A DNA stretch of 64,000 nt from positions 14,772,001 through 14,836,000 of the forward strand of contig NC_056755.1 of the NCBI RefSeq assembly GCF_018687715.1. The letters are read 5' to 3'. The notes under the pieces were generated by a model, which saw only the letters and a program-made list of their open reading frames with translations, was not told where the DNA came from and searched no databases. How positions within the stretch are numbered: the first letter of the stretch is position 1; each line of letters begins with the position of its first letter. Made by a program: the position numbers and the translations under genes. Source of the DNA: Carya illinoinensis (Eukaryota > Streptophyta > Magnoliopsida > Fagales > Juglandaceae). This document shows, in pieces, positions 41,464-52,911 of the stretch.

Positions 41464-43905
41464 CTTTTTTTTTAAAGAAATAGATAGTTTTATTGCTCAC
41501 CAAAAAGAATTACATCAGTTCTTTCAAAACACTAGGAAGAACACATTCAAGAATTTCCTCAGTTTCTAACATATGTTCATGAAAATTGAAATCATATTTG
41601 GCAAGCCTAAGAGGAGTAGTGCTTGCCTCATGCTTACATGTTGAACTAACCAGCTTGATGACATTTCAGCATACCTCGTGTCTTCAATCAACATACCAAT
41701 TCTTGGCTCCAATTATTAGTCTCCTTGTGAAGTACATTCACAACCTAAAGCGCATCCCCTTCTAAGAGAATCTTGCTTAGGCCAAGTTCCTGACTAAAAG
41801 TGATTGCCATCATGACTACATAGGTTTCACCTAGAAGGGCATTTGCATTCAACATCCCAGTTGCTCGAAGAGTTCCAATAACTTGTCCTTCAAAATCCCT
41901 TATTATGACCCCCAATGCCAATTTTACCTCTAGACTTATCAATGGCTGCATCTCATTACACGTTGTATGTTCCTCTTGGGGGTTTCTACAAGGATTGAGT
42001 CAACTAAAGATTGTTTGGTCTAGAATATTGCATGGTCGATTATCTTGAGCACTCCTAAAAGCTTGTAAGTCCTCCTTAGCTTGCTTGATAATCAAATTTG
42101 GATGACTGAAGCCTTTCCCATGTGTGGCCAAGTTCATTTTCGTCCAAATTAGCTTAGTAGTAAGAGTTGCCTCTGTTAATTCATCCTTATTCAATTTGTT
42201 GAACCACTGATCACATATCTTTATAAATAATTCACTATGCAGGGTCATTTTTTGGATTTTGTAGCAGCTTTGACTCCAAACATCCTTAGCAGCCATGCAA
42301 CACCAAAGAAAATGTCCCACAGTTTCAAACTCCTTGTTACATAAGATATAAGTATCATTTTTTACAACTTTCCTTTTATTCATATTGGAAAGATTAGGGA
42401 GAACAATTTTGCAAGTTCTCAAAATGAATAGTTTTACAACACTGGGGACTCTTAATTTCCATATAGCATTCCAAAGTCCCATAGAATTTTGTCCTTCAGA
42501 TGATTCTCCTACAGATCAAGTTGACATCATCTTGTGTAGATGGTATGCACTTTTCACAGAAAACATTATTAGAATAATGTCATACCAGCTTGTCCTGTCG
42601 ATCTCCTAGATTGATTTGGATGCCTTTTATCATTTCAACTTCTTGTGGGGGGTGAACAGATTTTGGATAAGATCTTCCTTCCATCTTTTAAGATCATCAT
42701 CTCTTAGCTCATATACTATAGCATCAACATCTAATCCAGTTATAGGTGATTGAATTATATGAGTGGATGGTCTTTGAATCCATCTGTCTTTCCAAACTTT
42801 CACTTCCTTTCCATTTCCAATCCTCCACATAATACCTCACTTCATAAATTGTTGTCCTACCATGATACTCCTCTACACTAGAGAGGGTCTACTTCTAAGT
42901 TTTGCATCCAAGAAATATAATTTTGGGAAGTATTTGTATTTGAAAATACATGTAGGCAGTGACTCAAGACTTTGTAGAATTCTCCAATTTTGCTTAGCAA
43001 GTATGGCCATATTAAAGCTCCTAAGATCCCTAGATCCTAGCTCTCCTGAACTCTTTGAAAGCTCCAATTGATTCCATGCACCCATTGGGTTTTGGAATAA
43101 TGTTCATTGTAATCTAACCGGAATTTCTTCATTAATCTATTCATCTTCTTTGTAATTGACAAAGGAAGCAAAAAGATTCCCATGGTGTAAATAGCAATGA
43201 CTTGGAGAATAGATTTGAGCAGGATTTATTTCCTTCTAAAGATCAAAAAATTTTCTTCCAATTGGTCATCCGAGCCAATATTTTGTCAATAAGAGAGTGG
43301 AAAGCTAATGTTCTTGAGCTTCCAACAACTACAGGTAACCTTAAATACTTTTCATAAAATCCAATAGTTATAGTACCTCCAGTTTTCACAATATTCCATT
43401 GGATATTAGGAGGAGTATTTTTGTTGAAGAAAATAGAGGTATTTTCTTTGTTAAGCTTTTAACAGGAGGCCTTTTCATAGACTTCAAGAATGTCAATCAA
43501 GCAGCTCCATTTAGGAGAATTGGCTTTAGAGAAAATGAGACTGTCATAAGCAAATAGAAAATAGTTGATGCATAGAAGTGTCTTTCCAATTGGAACTCCA
43601 AAAATGATCCATTTCTCCTCTACTTAGTTGAGAAGAAAAGTAAGAGTTTCAGCACATATGATGAAAATATATGGTGATAAGGGGTCCTCTTGTCTAATAC
43701 CTCTAGAGGGTGAAAAGAGAGCTGAGTTTTCCCACTAATGAGAATTGAGTAGGATATAATATTTACGCAGTTCACCAAATCAATCCACCTTTGTTCATAG
43801 CCCATCTTCCTCATTACTTCTGCAAGAGATTTCCATATCACATGATCATAGACACTACTCATGTCAAGCTTGAGAGCCATATATCTAGATTTTCCAAACA
43901 TTTGA
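41464..43905 (-). mobile_element. 5'-truncated L1 LINE with RNase H (L1-C)
   Basis: Minus strand from about 43905: RT palm (MALKLDMSSVYDHVIWKSL, then [14 protein letters not shown]); a worn catalytic site with Tyr in place of one Asp (LFAYDSLIF, near 43540); RT thumb (43085-43500); RT-associated zinc region (42000-42482; LCNKEFETVGHFLWCC); and RNase H (41745-41951; LGVIIRDFEGQVIGTLRA, then LLEGDAL). A T-run at 41464-41473 marks the poly(A) tail. ORF1, endonuclease and RT fingers are absent, the usual result of incomplete reverse transcription. Beyond 43905 the sequence changes to gypsy gag, so the LINE landed in an older LTR element. Many stops and frameshifts. Related to L1-B by domain content. 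Confidence 0.85.
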
Positions 43906-44328
43906 GTATTGCTCCCTAACCAAAATGTTCTCTCCTTGTCTGGTGTCCTGCTGGGTCTTCTTTGGCTTTGCAGGAACTTTTCCCTAGGCAGATCCACTGG
44001 CTTCCCTATTGGCCTGCTCTAATTCAATTTTTCTGACGGTTGTTAGACTTGCAGGTTATCGTTTGTATTGATGAAGTCATCTGCACGGTCCATGAACTCT
44101 CACAATATCATGGGGGACTTTCTAGCCAGCTCTTCCATGAAAGATTTCACAACCAGATGCCTTCTAAGAGGGCCTCTAGGGTGGTTTTCTCGTCTTGGTT
44201 TTCCGTCGTCATTCATTTCTTATTAAATTGGTATATGTATGCCTTCAAATTTTCGTCATCTCACTGCTTGATGGTTAGGAGATACGCCGCTGGCTGTCTT
44301 CTCTTCCTACTCAATACTCACCATAAAC
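43906..44328 (-). pseudogene. Ty3/gypsy gag, C-terminal portion (split by solo LTR)
   Basis: The minus strand carries worn gag sequence: AAYLLTIKQ followed by DDENLKAY, then KKTTLEALLGG-like text, then EELARKSP, then EFMDRADDFINTNDN, continuing into a basic segment (PREKFLQSQRRPSRTPDK) that ends at the L1-C junction near 43905. The phrase FMDRADDFIN is characteristic of gag of Ty3/gypsy elements. It continues the gag fragment found on the other side of the solo LTR at 46260-46850. Confidence 0.7.
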
Positions 44329-46259
44329 TGTGTCAAAAATAGACGCGCTAGCTATGGAATTTCCATATTTTCTTGTGTTTTAATTAAATAATTATTTTAA
44401 GTATTATTAATATTGGTTCTCTTGTTTTACATTTAATGTGATTTTTGTTGTATTATGTTATAATTGCTAAGTTGTGAAATTTATTTTAATGTATTTTTTT
44501 CTTATTATTTATTATTGTCTATTATTTATTAACTCTTTACTTCAAATTATTTTTATCATTGGGTTTCACTATTTTATTTTTCTAAGTTGTTGCGTTTTTT
44601 TTTTAGTTAAGTTTTGATTTCTTTTCCTTATTCTTTTTTTCTTTTTCTTCCCTTTTTTCTCTTTCTTTTTTTCCTCTCTTTTTCCCTCTTACATCGTCGT
44701 GTGCCACTCTGCGACATTACCGTTTGTCATGGCAGCTTCTCCTTATGTAGGTCAACATCCTCAACTGAACCCAACCCCTCACGACAACTCCTTCTCCTCC
44801 ATCGAACACCTAACTCAAAATGGTTTTCCCTCTCTCTCACGACTAGATCTCCACCGTGAATTGCCACCCACGGCCACCAGCCGCTACCATCCACTCCACC
44901 GACCACCATAAGCCCCTTCATGCCCAGCGCAAGTCTCTCTTAACTCCTCTTTGATTTTGCCAGCTTTGTGACCCATGGCCCCCCTTAGAAACACTGTTCC
45001 ACCGCTACTCCACTACCTTTGGCATCACCCTTGATCTTCCAGATCTTCATTCTATTGTTATAAGTAATTTTTTAACAAATTTCTTGAGATTTAAATATAT
45101 TTTTACACTGCAGTCTGATTGGTTGTAATGGGCTTTGCGTCCGTGAAGTGTTAGAAAAATAAATGTAGTTGTTGTCGGATATTGGGCCTTAGGCCGGATT
45201 GGAGGATGGGTTTACTCGTGGACTTGGTTGGTGAAATTTATTACTTTGTGAATGTTGTATTGATTGTTTCATCTGATGTGTGCTATGTCATGTCATTCAA
45301 TATACTGTCTATTTGCATTTGCATATTTATTTATTATGTTTGTTTAGTGCTTTGTCTGTGATGTGTTTTTTCATGTGTCATGATTGAAACTGGATTTTCA
45401 TGTTAAGAAATGATTTTGGATGCATGCATAATGAACGAATGGAAATGAATAAAAGAAATGATAAGGAACTGTAGGGATGGTGGTAAGGAGTGATGATAGT
45501 AGAATCATGCATATGATTCCCGCCTACGTTGCTAACTATAGAGATGGTGGTAAGTTCTGCCTATGATTCTTGCCTATTGTGTAAGCTGTAGGGAAGGTAG
45601 TAAGCAGGGATGATGGTAAGTCTCACTTGTGATTCCCGCTGGTAGTGCAAGTAATAGGAATGGTGGTAAGTCTCGCCTGTGATTCCCGCCTATAGTGACA
45701 TATAAATGGGTTTTTTGCGTGTATTGGAAAACGTATCATTTTCGAGAAAAATGATGGTTTAGTTTTTGCATGTTTTATCATGTAGATGTATACACGTTAG
45801 TAGTATTAGTATGTTTTTATCTATTAGATTGTTTGGTTAATTACTTATTGGGATTCATAATTTCACGTGGTATTCCTACCTTACAATTCTGTTTTATGAA
45901 ATCGTAGAGTTTGATGCAAAAGTTGACGTTAAATCGGAGGGATCAGCTTCGCCGAATGAGTGACTTATGTTCTCTTGTTGGCTATGGGATCTGTTTCCCT
46001 TTTTGGTTGTTGTATTTTGACCTTTACTTTATTTTGCTAGATAACTGTATAACTTTTTGAAGGACTTTTATTTTCACAGTTATGTAATTAAAAATTCTAA
46101 TACTTAGTTGACTATATTATTCTCCGCTGCGATTATTTCTATACACCTATGTGCATATTCACACACTAAGCACTTGTCATTGGGATGCGTGACCCGTGTT
46201 AGCTTCATCCCGGTGTCACGATTCCTGCCTTTTCATACGTGGGAGTTAGGGGTGCTACA
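44329..46259 (+). mobile_element. Solo LTR of a Ty3/gypsy element, inserted in older gag
   Basis: It begins TGTGTCAAAAATAGACGCG and ends GGGGTGCTACA. Its last 150 bp follow the same course as the 3' LTR at 9200-9334 (TTCTCCGCTGCG, CACACACTAAGCAC, GACCCGTGTTAGC, GTGTCACGATTCC). It has the polypyrimidine tract (44610-44690) and CCACC-rich zone typical of this LTR group. No internal region is attached, and gag sequence of another element, on the opposite strand, resumes on both sides, so it arose by LTR-LTR recombination. Flanks TAAAC (44324-44328) and CCAAC (46260-46264) share only three of five bases; a worn duplication is possible. Confidence 0.7.
45470..45702 (+). repeat. Degenerate tandem repeats inside the solo LTR
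   Basis: About four imperfect units of roughly 60 bp built on GGNATGGTGGTAAGTCTCGCCTGTGATTCCCGCC. They are probably a family-typical internal repeat of the LTR rather than a separate element. Confidence 0.65.
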
Positions 46260-46850
46260 CCAACTCCCTAAACTCATCGATGGACCTTGGGGGCAGTGCC
46301 CCAAACAATCCCCTTGTCGCGCCTTTCAGTGTTAGCAAGAAGGCTCGACAAACGATCTTCCCTAGGAACCTACGGAGAATCGTGTGGGCATTAAAAGTCT
46401 CCAAATTCTCAAGGGGATCCTTGAATCCATTGTACATCTCCATTTAAGTGACCTTAAACTTGGGTGGGAGAGGTGCTACTATGATCTCTATATTGTATAG
46501 CAAGTCGATGCTAGTGATCAGTTGGTCCACAGAGACGATGTGCCTATCTTCTTGGCCATCTATTCATACTTATCCATAAGGTCATGCAACATGTGATGCA
46601 TTTGTGTTCTCTCTTCCTCTGTCGTGTCTACTTTTGTAGCACTACGTGACTCAACATGCTAGTTTTAGCTAAATTCAACATCTTCCATTAGTCCGTCATT
46701 CACTCTCCTTAGGGCTTCATTTTCTTACCGAAGTCTTCCCACTTCTATCATCTGCTTCTTTACCATGTCCTCCATCTCAACAAGCCTCGACTCCATGCTT
46801 CTTGACAATCCTTCCTGCCCTCATGTGGTCTGTGAACTTGTCGTTGCTAA
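46260..46850 (-). pseudogene. Ty3/gypsy gag, N-terminal portion
   Basis: The minus strand from about 46850 first gives a coiled-coil-like N-terminus (RLVEMEDMVKKQMIEVGRL, then ENEALRRVND). After a stop comes the classical gag opening at 46443: MYNGFKDPLENLETF, then CRAFLLTLKGATRGLFGALPPRSIDEFRELV. The reading ends at the solo LTR border at 46260 and picks up again at 44328. Gag of this kind belongs to Ty3/gypsy elements. No pol was found, because L1-C interrupts and nothing recognisable follows it. Stops at several places make it a relic. Confidence 0.8.
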
Positions 46851-47632
46851 CACATGAATGACATATTATTTCAGTGATCTCACAAACAACATTGCTTTTG
46901 GCAACATGTTTCGTACCTTGGGAAACTCCTTTGAGGAGTCTTGTTGGCCTACAAAATACTCAAGAATGGGGACTCTAGGTGGTGTGGGAGTCTTGTTGTT
47001 AGTGCTTCATCTATGTGTCGTACCGGATGTCATACTTGTGGCAAGGCGACTGCCTGTTGTCTCAGGCATCGTATTGCCGTATTGAACATAGGTGTGTCTC
47101 TTTACACGACTATTTCTTATGGCAAGTGGGGAAGGTGCGCCCACCATTGGGATCTTTAGAAAAGACGTGCTACCTGCCGAGATTGTTGCTTGTGGCCACC
47201 TCTGGGCATTAAATGCAGCGTGGCTTCCTGCCAGATTGTTGGCTACGACACATTCAGATTATGCGTCTTCCCTTTCCTTTTTTCCCTTGACATGTAAATC
47301 ATGGGTCGGACCCGTATTCTCCCTTCCTGTGCTCATAGAGGTGGGCAGCCCATGGGTCAAGTGGGCCTTCGAGGAAGGGAGTCAAGTCGACTTGGTAGTG
47401 CTGGCCATAAATATCCCTTCGAGAAGCATTTCTCTTCATAATCAACTACTCGATTCCACACATGTAGATAGGGATAGTTTGCTTGGTTTTGTTGCTTTAA
47501 ATCCTGATCTAGCTGCACTACTATAGGACCCATCTTCTAGTAGGAGAACTCTAATCAAAGAAAGGGAAAAGAGGGAGTAAATCTAGGTGTAATGAGCATC
47601 TACATATAACATAGATTCCAATCTGCTTTCTG
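46851..47632. other. Unassigned; possibly leader/LTR of the minus-strand gypsy relic
   Basis: Lies upstream (in minus-strand sense) of the gag N-terminus, where a 5' leader and LTR would be expected. Plus-strand ORFs here (for example 47092-47526) have no recognisable domain. I could not match it to a partner LTR in the window, so the assignment is only by position. Confidence 0.3.
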
Positions 47633-47637
47633 ACTTC

Positions 47638-47989
47638 TCTCAAGAAATGCATGGAAAGGCATAAAGGAGGCACACAGATTCTTCTGCTCCAAAGGCCAGA
47701 GTATCAAGTGCCTACACCATAGCCACAAAGAATTAAGACTGACGTCGCAGGAGCTGTAATGGAATTTTTATGTTTGTGGCCTTGTACATATGCCTATGGT
47801 AGAGTTTGTTATTGTACATCTAACAACTTTATTTGTATTTTACTATTCTTTCCAGCTATATAAGTTGCATTGGGTTGTGTATATTGATACATTGTACAAA
47901 GGCAACACTTGAGACAAAAATCAATGAGACAAAAATCAATGAGAATGATATTTTTCTCCCATCTTATTCTGTTTACCCAATCTTTCACA
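47638..47989 (+). repeat. 5' LTR of Copia-1
   Basis: Starts TCTCAAGAAATGCATGG and ends CAATCTTTCACA. Compared with the 3' LTR it carries an extra in-place copy of GACAAAAATCAATGA near 47915-47945 and scattered substitutions. Phrases such as TACATTGTACAAAGGCAACACTT are shared. Confidence 0.93.
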
Positions 47990-48001
47990 TGGTATCAGAG
48001 A
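47990..48001 (+). other. Primer-binding site (initiator Met-tRNA) of Copia-1
   Basis: TGGTATCAGAGA directly abuts the LTR end CACA. This sequence, complementary to the 3' end of initiator methionine tRNA, is the standard minus-strand primer site of plant copia elements. Confidence 0.9.
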
Positions 48002-48092
48002 GCCTAGGTTAGGCTCATCAATTTCGCTGCAATTTCTTTTCAGACTTTTTCACAAACATCTTCCCTACAACTCCTTCACTCGATTCTTCACA

Positions 48093-49170
48093 ATGGCAGA
48101 TAGTGAATCACATGAACTCATTCCTAATAACAATACTTTCTCACCTTCAGAAAATCCCAATAGCCCATTCTACATACACCACAATGATAAACTTCCACAC
48201 TATTGTCAATTCCCCACCTCTCTCCAAATCGAACTATTTGTCATGGAAAAGATCCAGCAACAAACTTGGCTTCCTTGTTGCAAGAATCCCAACCCCAACA
48301 CATGATGATTCTCTTTACATTCCATAGATGCACTAAAAAAATATCATACTATCATAGATCCTCAACTCTATTACAAAGGAAATCCCCTCCAATGTTTTCT
48401 ACATCAGTTATGCCAAAGCTATATAGGACAAGCTTCACACCCATTTTTCTTAACCAAACTCTGTACAGAATTTTCAACTTCAACAGCAACTTGGAACCCT
48501 AGGGCAATGCACACAATCTGTGAATGAATACTTCACTCAACTCAATGGAATTTGGGAGGAGTTCAATAACTATCGAACTGTACCAAACTATATTCATGTG
48601 GTCTTTGTACCTGCAAAGCTCTTACCACAGTTAGAGAAACTCAGCAAGCTGATTATGTCTTCAAAATTCATGTAGGTCTCAACGACTCTTATGAAAACAT
48701 TAGGGGACAAATCATATTGATGAGCCCCATTCCTTCACTTGATAAAACCTTCTCTCTGATTTTACAAGAATAACGACAAAGGCAATCACGAGTTTTGTTG
48801 CTTCCCTCTACTTAGTCTTCAGCTTTAGCAGTAGTTCATAATAGCTCATTCAAGAAGAAAGAAAAACAAGAGATCACATGCAGTCACTATGGGAAATCTA
48901 GACATGTTCGAGAGAAGTGTTATCATCTAATTGAGTTCCCTCCTAACTTTAAGTTCACCAAGCTCAAACAGGGACAATTTAATACCACCTTTCCAGCCCC
49001 TCATTCAACAAATCAATTGCTATCTTCAAGCTAGGAGAATGAGACTATCACGATACCTCAACTATCACTCACTCAGTCTCAAGTTCAAAAGTTGATGGCA
49101 TTAGTAAATAGTTAAGCATAGCAACTACCTCCTACTGAATCCAACTCATCAAATTCAGCTAAACATGGCT
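48093..49170 (+). pseudogene. Copia-1 gag, frameshifted
   Basis: Begins at the ATG at 48093 (MADSESHELIPNNN), then NPNSPFYIHHND. The usual copia-gag block that follows is split over frames (SPPLSKSNYLSWKRSSNKLGFL near 48210-48290). Near 48877-48920 is a zinc knuckle ITCSHYGKSRHVREKCY, whose second Cys has become Tyr. Several frameshifts and stops lie between. Role in intact elements: particle shell and RNA packaging. Confidence 0.75.
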
Positions 49171-49183
49171 AGCTAGTATATGC

Positions 49184-50360
49184 TTGTCTGCCATCTCCAA
49201 TACTTCTATTTTTACACAGCTCCATACGCATCATTTATCATCTTTGTTGCATCATACTTCACACAGTTTAGAAAATACACAATGGATTATTGACACGAAA
49301 GCAACAGACCACATAGTCTATTCCTCGACCCTCCTCACCTCCATCACTTCCACAACTCATGCCTTCATACAATTTCCAAATGGTTCTTGGGTTGAAGTCA
49401 CTTATCTTAGGACTATCAAACTTTCTAAGTCCATTATACTGATAGAGGTCTTATGTGTCCCTTCTTTCACATTCAGTCTTTTGTTTGTCAGCAAGCTCAT
49501 TCATAATCCAATTCTTTGTCTCATTTTCATGGATAAATTTTGTTTTATACAGGACCTTACTACATGGAAGACGATTGGTCGAGCTAAAATCCATCGAGGC
49601 CTCTACTACCTTCTCACAAGCTCACCCAGCTCCAACCACTTCAAACAACTTCTTAGAAATTTTTCGTTTTCCTCTAACAGTCATATCTGTAATGCCTTGA
49701 ATATGCAAGACTTTGATGTGTGGTATTTTAGACTTGGTCATTTGTCCAGTCAGAGAATGAACTTAATTCATTCTCACTGTCTAGATGTAATTAGTCTCAA
49801 CCATACTCATTGTACTACCTGTTTCTTAGCTAAACAGAAGAGATTAAAATTTTCATCTAGTATTACTTCCACAAATTCTATATTTGATCTTATTCATAGT
49901 GACATTTGGGGCCCATATTCTCAAACCTCATTGCATAGACATCATTATTTTTTAACGATAGTAAATAATTATCGCCGCACCACATGGATGTATCTTATGA
50001 AATTCAAATCTGAAACCAAGTTCATTTTACAATTTTCATTCTCATGATCAACACTCAATTTAAATCTAAATTCAAACAAATTAGAACTGACAATGGTCTT
50101 GAGTTCCACATGCCAAAATTCTATAATTTTCATGGAATTCTACACCAAAAATATTGTGTCTACACACTCCAACAAAATGAGATGATAGAAAGAAAACAAC
50201 AATATCTCCTTAATGTAGCCCGAGCACTTCTCCTTCAAGCAAATCTCCCAACAAAATTTTGGGGTGATGCTATTTTGACGGCTGCACATTTAATCAATCG
50301 CATACCTTCCTCACTTCTTGATAACAAGTCCACTTATGAAAGTTTTCTCCTCTAAACCAT
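49184..50360 (+). pseudogene. Copia-1 protease and integrase
   Basis: The protease signature appears as WIIDTKATDHIV at about 49285, where active copies have DTGA, so catalysis would be lost. The pre-integrase zinc site RLGHLSSQRM to CTTCFLAKQ is at 49730-49840. The integrase core has Asp in LIHSDIWGPYS and in IRTDNGLEFH (near 50085) and Glu in MIERKQQYLLN (near 50190). A stop at 50045 separates the first half from the second. The order PR-INT before RT marks copia. Confidence 0.88.
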
Positions 50361-50379
50361 CTTATCTCCCTCTAAGAGT

Positions 50380-52570
50380 TTTTGGTTGTCTTTACATTAT
50401 ATCCACCACCAAACGTGACATAATAAAACTTGATCCTAGGTCCAAGAGTTGCATTTTCATTGGGTATTATGTAGGGTTCAAAGGATACAAGATGTATGAT
50501 CTCACCAATCATACAACCTTTGTATCTCGAGATGTATTTTTTTTTTATAGAATTTGAATTTCCCTTTGCAAACTCAGTTCCTGAACCTTTCACTCCACTC
50601 AATTCTGATCTCACTTTACCCCCCACCTTTTCCTAACATAGTTCCTTTCCCCTCATCCTCTCCTTTAACCAACACATAACCTCAATCTCCCTCACCTTGT
50701 TCATTTTTTTCTCCACCATCCCCTTCATCCCTTCCTACATCAAACAACCATGAAACGGTGTTTGAGTCCAAAGATGAGTCTCTTCCACTACCATCACCTG
50801 ATCCACCTCACCCCTCTCAATCCATACAACTTAGGAGGTCTAATAGAGTCAAACATACACCCTCCTATTTGCATGATTATTACTGCCAACTTGTTTCCTC
50901 TCTTCATCATCCTTCCCTGTCTACTTGTTCCATTGCACATCCTTTAAAAAACACACTCTACTCACGGCTTTCACTTCTCGTCAAGCATATGCTTTATCTC
51001 TCACTCTCACATTTGAACCTAAAAACTATGAGAAGGCTATTGTGCATGATCATTGGCATAATGCTATCACTCAAGAACTTAAGGCTCTTGAAAATAATGG
51101 TACTTGGTAAGTCACTTCTCTTCCACTGGTAAGAAACTAATAGGCTGCAAGTATGTGTTCAAAGTGAAACTGAAATCAGATGGATCTGTGGATAAACACA
51201 AGGCACTACTAGTAGCTAAGCAGTATACTCAATGTGAGGGCTTTGATTACTAAGAAAATTTCAGCCCTATAGCAAAAATGACTGCTATCATATTATCATT
51301 GCAATTGCTGCTATTCATAATTGGCATTTAGAACAATTATATATTCATAATGCTTTTCTTCATTGTGATCTCGATGAGGAGATTTACATGGAGTTGTCAC
51401 CTAGATTTCAACTTAAGTGGGAGTCTCAATTCAAAGGAAAGAAACCGATATGCAAGTTTCACAAATTCTTGTATGGCTTGAAGCAAGCCTCAAGGTAATT
51501 GATTGCAAAATTCACTACCTCTCATGTTGCTGTTGGTTTTTGTCAGTCAAAATCAGATTATTCATTGTTTATTAGGAATGAAAAAGATGGTTCTATTACT
51601 CTCCTAGTGTATGTGGATGATATTATCTTAGGAAGTAGTAGCTTGGTTGCCATTAATTCTGTCAAAGCTTACTTGCATGATCAATTTAAAATCCGAGATT
51701 TAGGTGTACTTAAATATTTTTTTGGACTACAGGTTGCAAGATCAAAGGATGGTATTCATGTTTGTCAAAGAAAATATGCTTTGGAAATCATTGAAAGCAC
51801 TGGGTTACTTGGCAACAAAGTTGTGACCACTCCAATGGAAGTAAATCACAAGTTGACACATTCCTCTGGTGAATTTCTCTTAAATATCACTGGTTATCGT
51901 AGATTAATAGGCAAGCTCATCTACTTAAGCACCACAAGACCTAACATCACATATTCTATTAGTATCCTTACTCAATTCATGGACAAACCTACTCACACTC
52001 ATCTTTTCACAGCTCATAGAATATTTAAGTATGTTAAGGGTTTAGTAGGCCAAGGAATCTTCTTTTCTTCAAATTCTTCTTTGCATCTAAGGGATACAGT
52101 GACTCAGATTGGGTAGCATGTTCAAAAACGAGGAGATCCATAACTAGTTTTTGTGTGTTTAATGGAGATTCTTTGATTAGTTGGAATAAAAGAAACAAGT
52201 TGTAGTATCAAGGTCATCAGTTGAAACAGAATACAGGGCTTTAGCACATACAAGCTGTGAGATCATTTGGTTGAAGACTCTTCTAGAAGACTTTAACATC
52301 AAGCATTCACAACCTGCTTTACTATATTGTGATAGCCAACCTGCAATACACCGCACCAAAAATCCCATATTCCATGAGAGGACAAAACATGTAGAGTTGA
52401 ACTGCCACTTTGTTAGAGAAAAGGTGTTAGCAGGTGTCATTAAGCCAGTGCATGTGCTCTCAAAATTTCAGCTAGCGGACATACTAATTAAGAGTTTAAC
52501 AGCACCTCCTTTCCACTTGTTATTGTCCAAGATGGGCATCCTAAACATTTATGCTCATCTTGAGGGGGAG
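50380..52570 (+). pseudogene. Copia-1 reverse transcriptase and RNase H, with PPT
   Basis: After the hinge (KSCIFIGYYVGFKGYKMYDL, near 50440) and a Pro/Ser-rich linker comes the RT start (YEKAIVHDHWHNAI, 51030). Several stops lie around 51110-51500, then LLVYVDDIILGSSS (51600), YFFGLQVARSKDGI (51715) and RRLIGKLIYLSTTRPN (51900). RNase H pieces follow: LLYCDSQPAIHRTKNPIF (52318) and ERTKHVELNCHFVREKV (52378). The reading ends KMGILNIYAHLEG just before the polypurine tract at 52561-52570. The YVDD catalytic motif is intact, but frameshifts near 51500 and 52110-52200 inactivate the whole. Confidence 0.9.
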
Positions 52571-52906
52571 TCTCAAAAAATGCATGCAAAGGCACAAAGG
52601 AGGCACACGGATTCCCTGCTCCAAAGGAGAGAGTATCAAGTGTTTGTACCATAGCCACAAAGAATCAAGACTGATGTCCTAAGAGCTATAATGGAGTTTT
52701 TATGTTTGTGGCCTCGTACATATGCACATGGCAGAGTTTGTTATTATACAGCTAACAACTTTATTTGTATTTTACTATTCTTTCAAGCTGTATAAGCTGC
52801 ACAAAGTTGTATATATTGATACATTGTACAAAGGCAACACTTCAGACAAAAATCAGTGAGAATGATATTTTTCTCCCATCTTCTTCTCTTTACCCAATCT
52901 TTCCCA
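52571..52906 (+). repeat. 3' LTR of Copia-1
   Basis: Starts TCTCAAAAAATGCATG directly after the purine tract and ends CAATCTTTCCCA. It matches the 5' LTR through its length with scattered substitutions, which implies an insertion that is not recent. Confidence 0.93.
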
Positions 52907-52911
52907 ACTTC

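Larger units (their letters stand above)
47638..52906 (+). mobile_element. Ty1/copia LTR retrotransposon (Copia-1), decayed but complete end to end
   Basis: A 5.27-kb element with LTRs at 47638-47989 and 52571-52906, flanked by the 5-bp duplication ACTTC at 47633-47637 and 52907-52911. A primer-binding site TGGTATCAGAG (initiator Met-tRNA type) follows the 5' LTR directly, and a polypurine tract GAGGGGGAG precedes the 3' LTR. The internal order gag, PR, INT, RT, RH is Ty1/copia. Both LTRs begin TCTCAA rather than TG. The coding region has many frameshifts and stops and cannot make a full polyprotein. Confidence 0.95.

Noticed and set aside
47092..47526. 144-codon plus-strand ORF
   Set aside because: No similarity recognised, and it lies in the presumed leader/LTR of a minus-strand gypsy relic. 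Composition does not argue for a gene.
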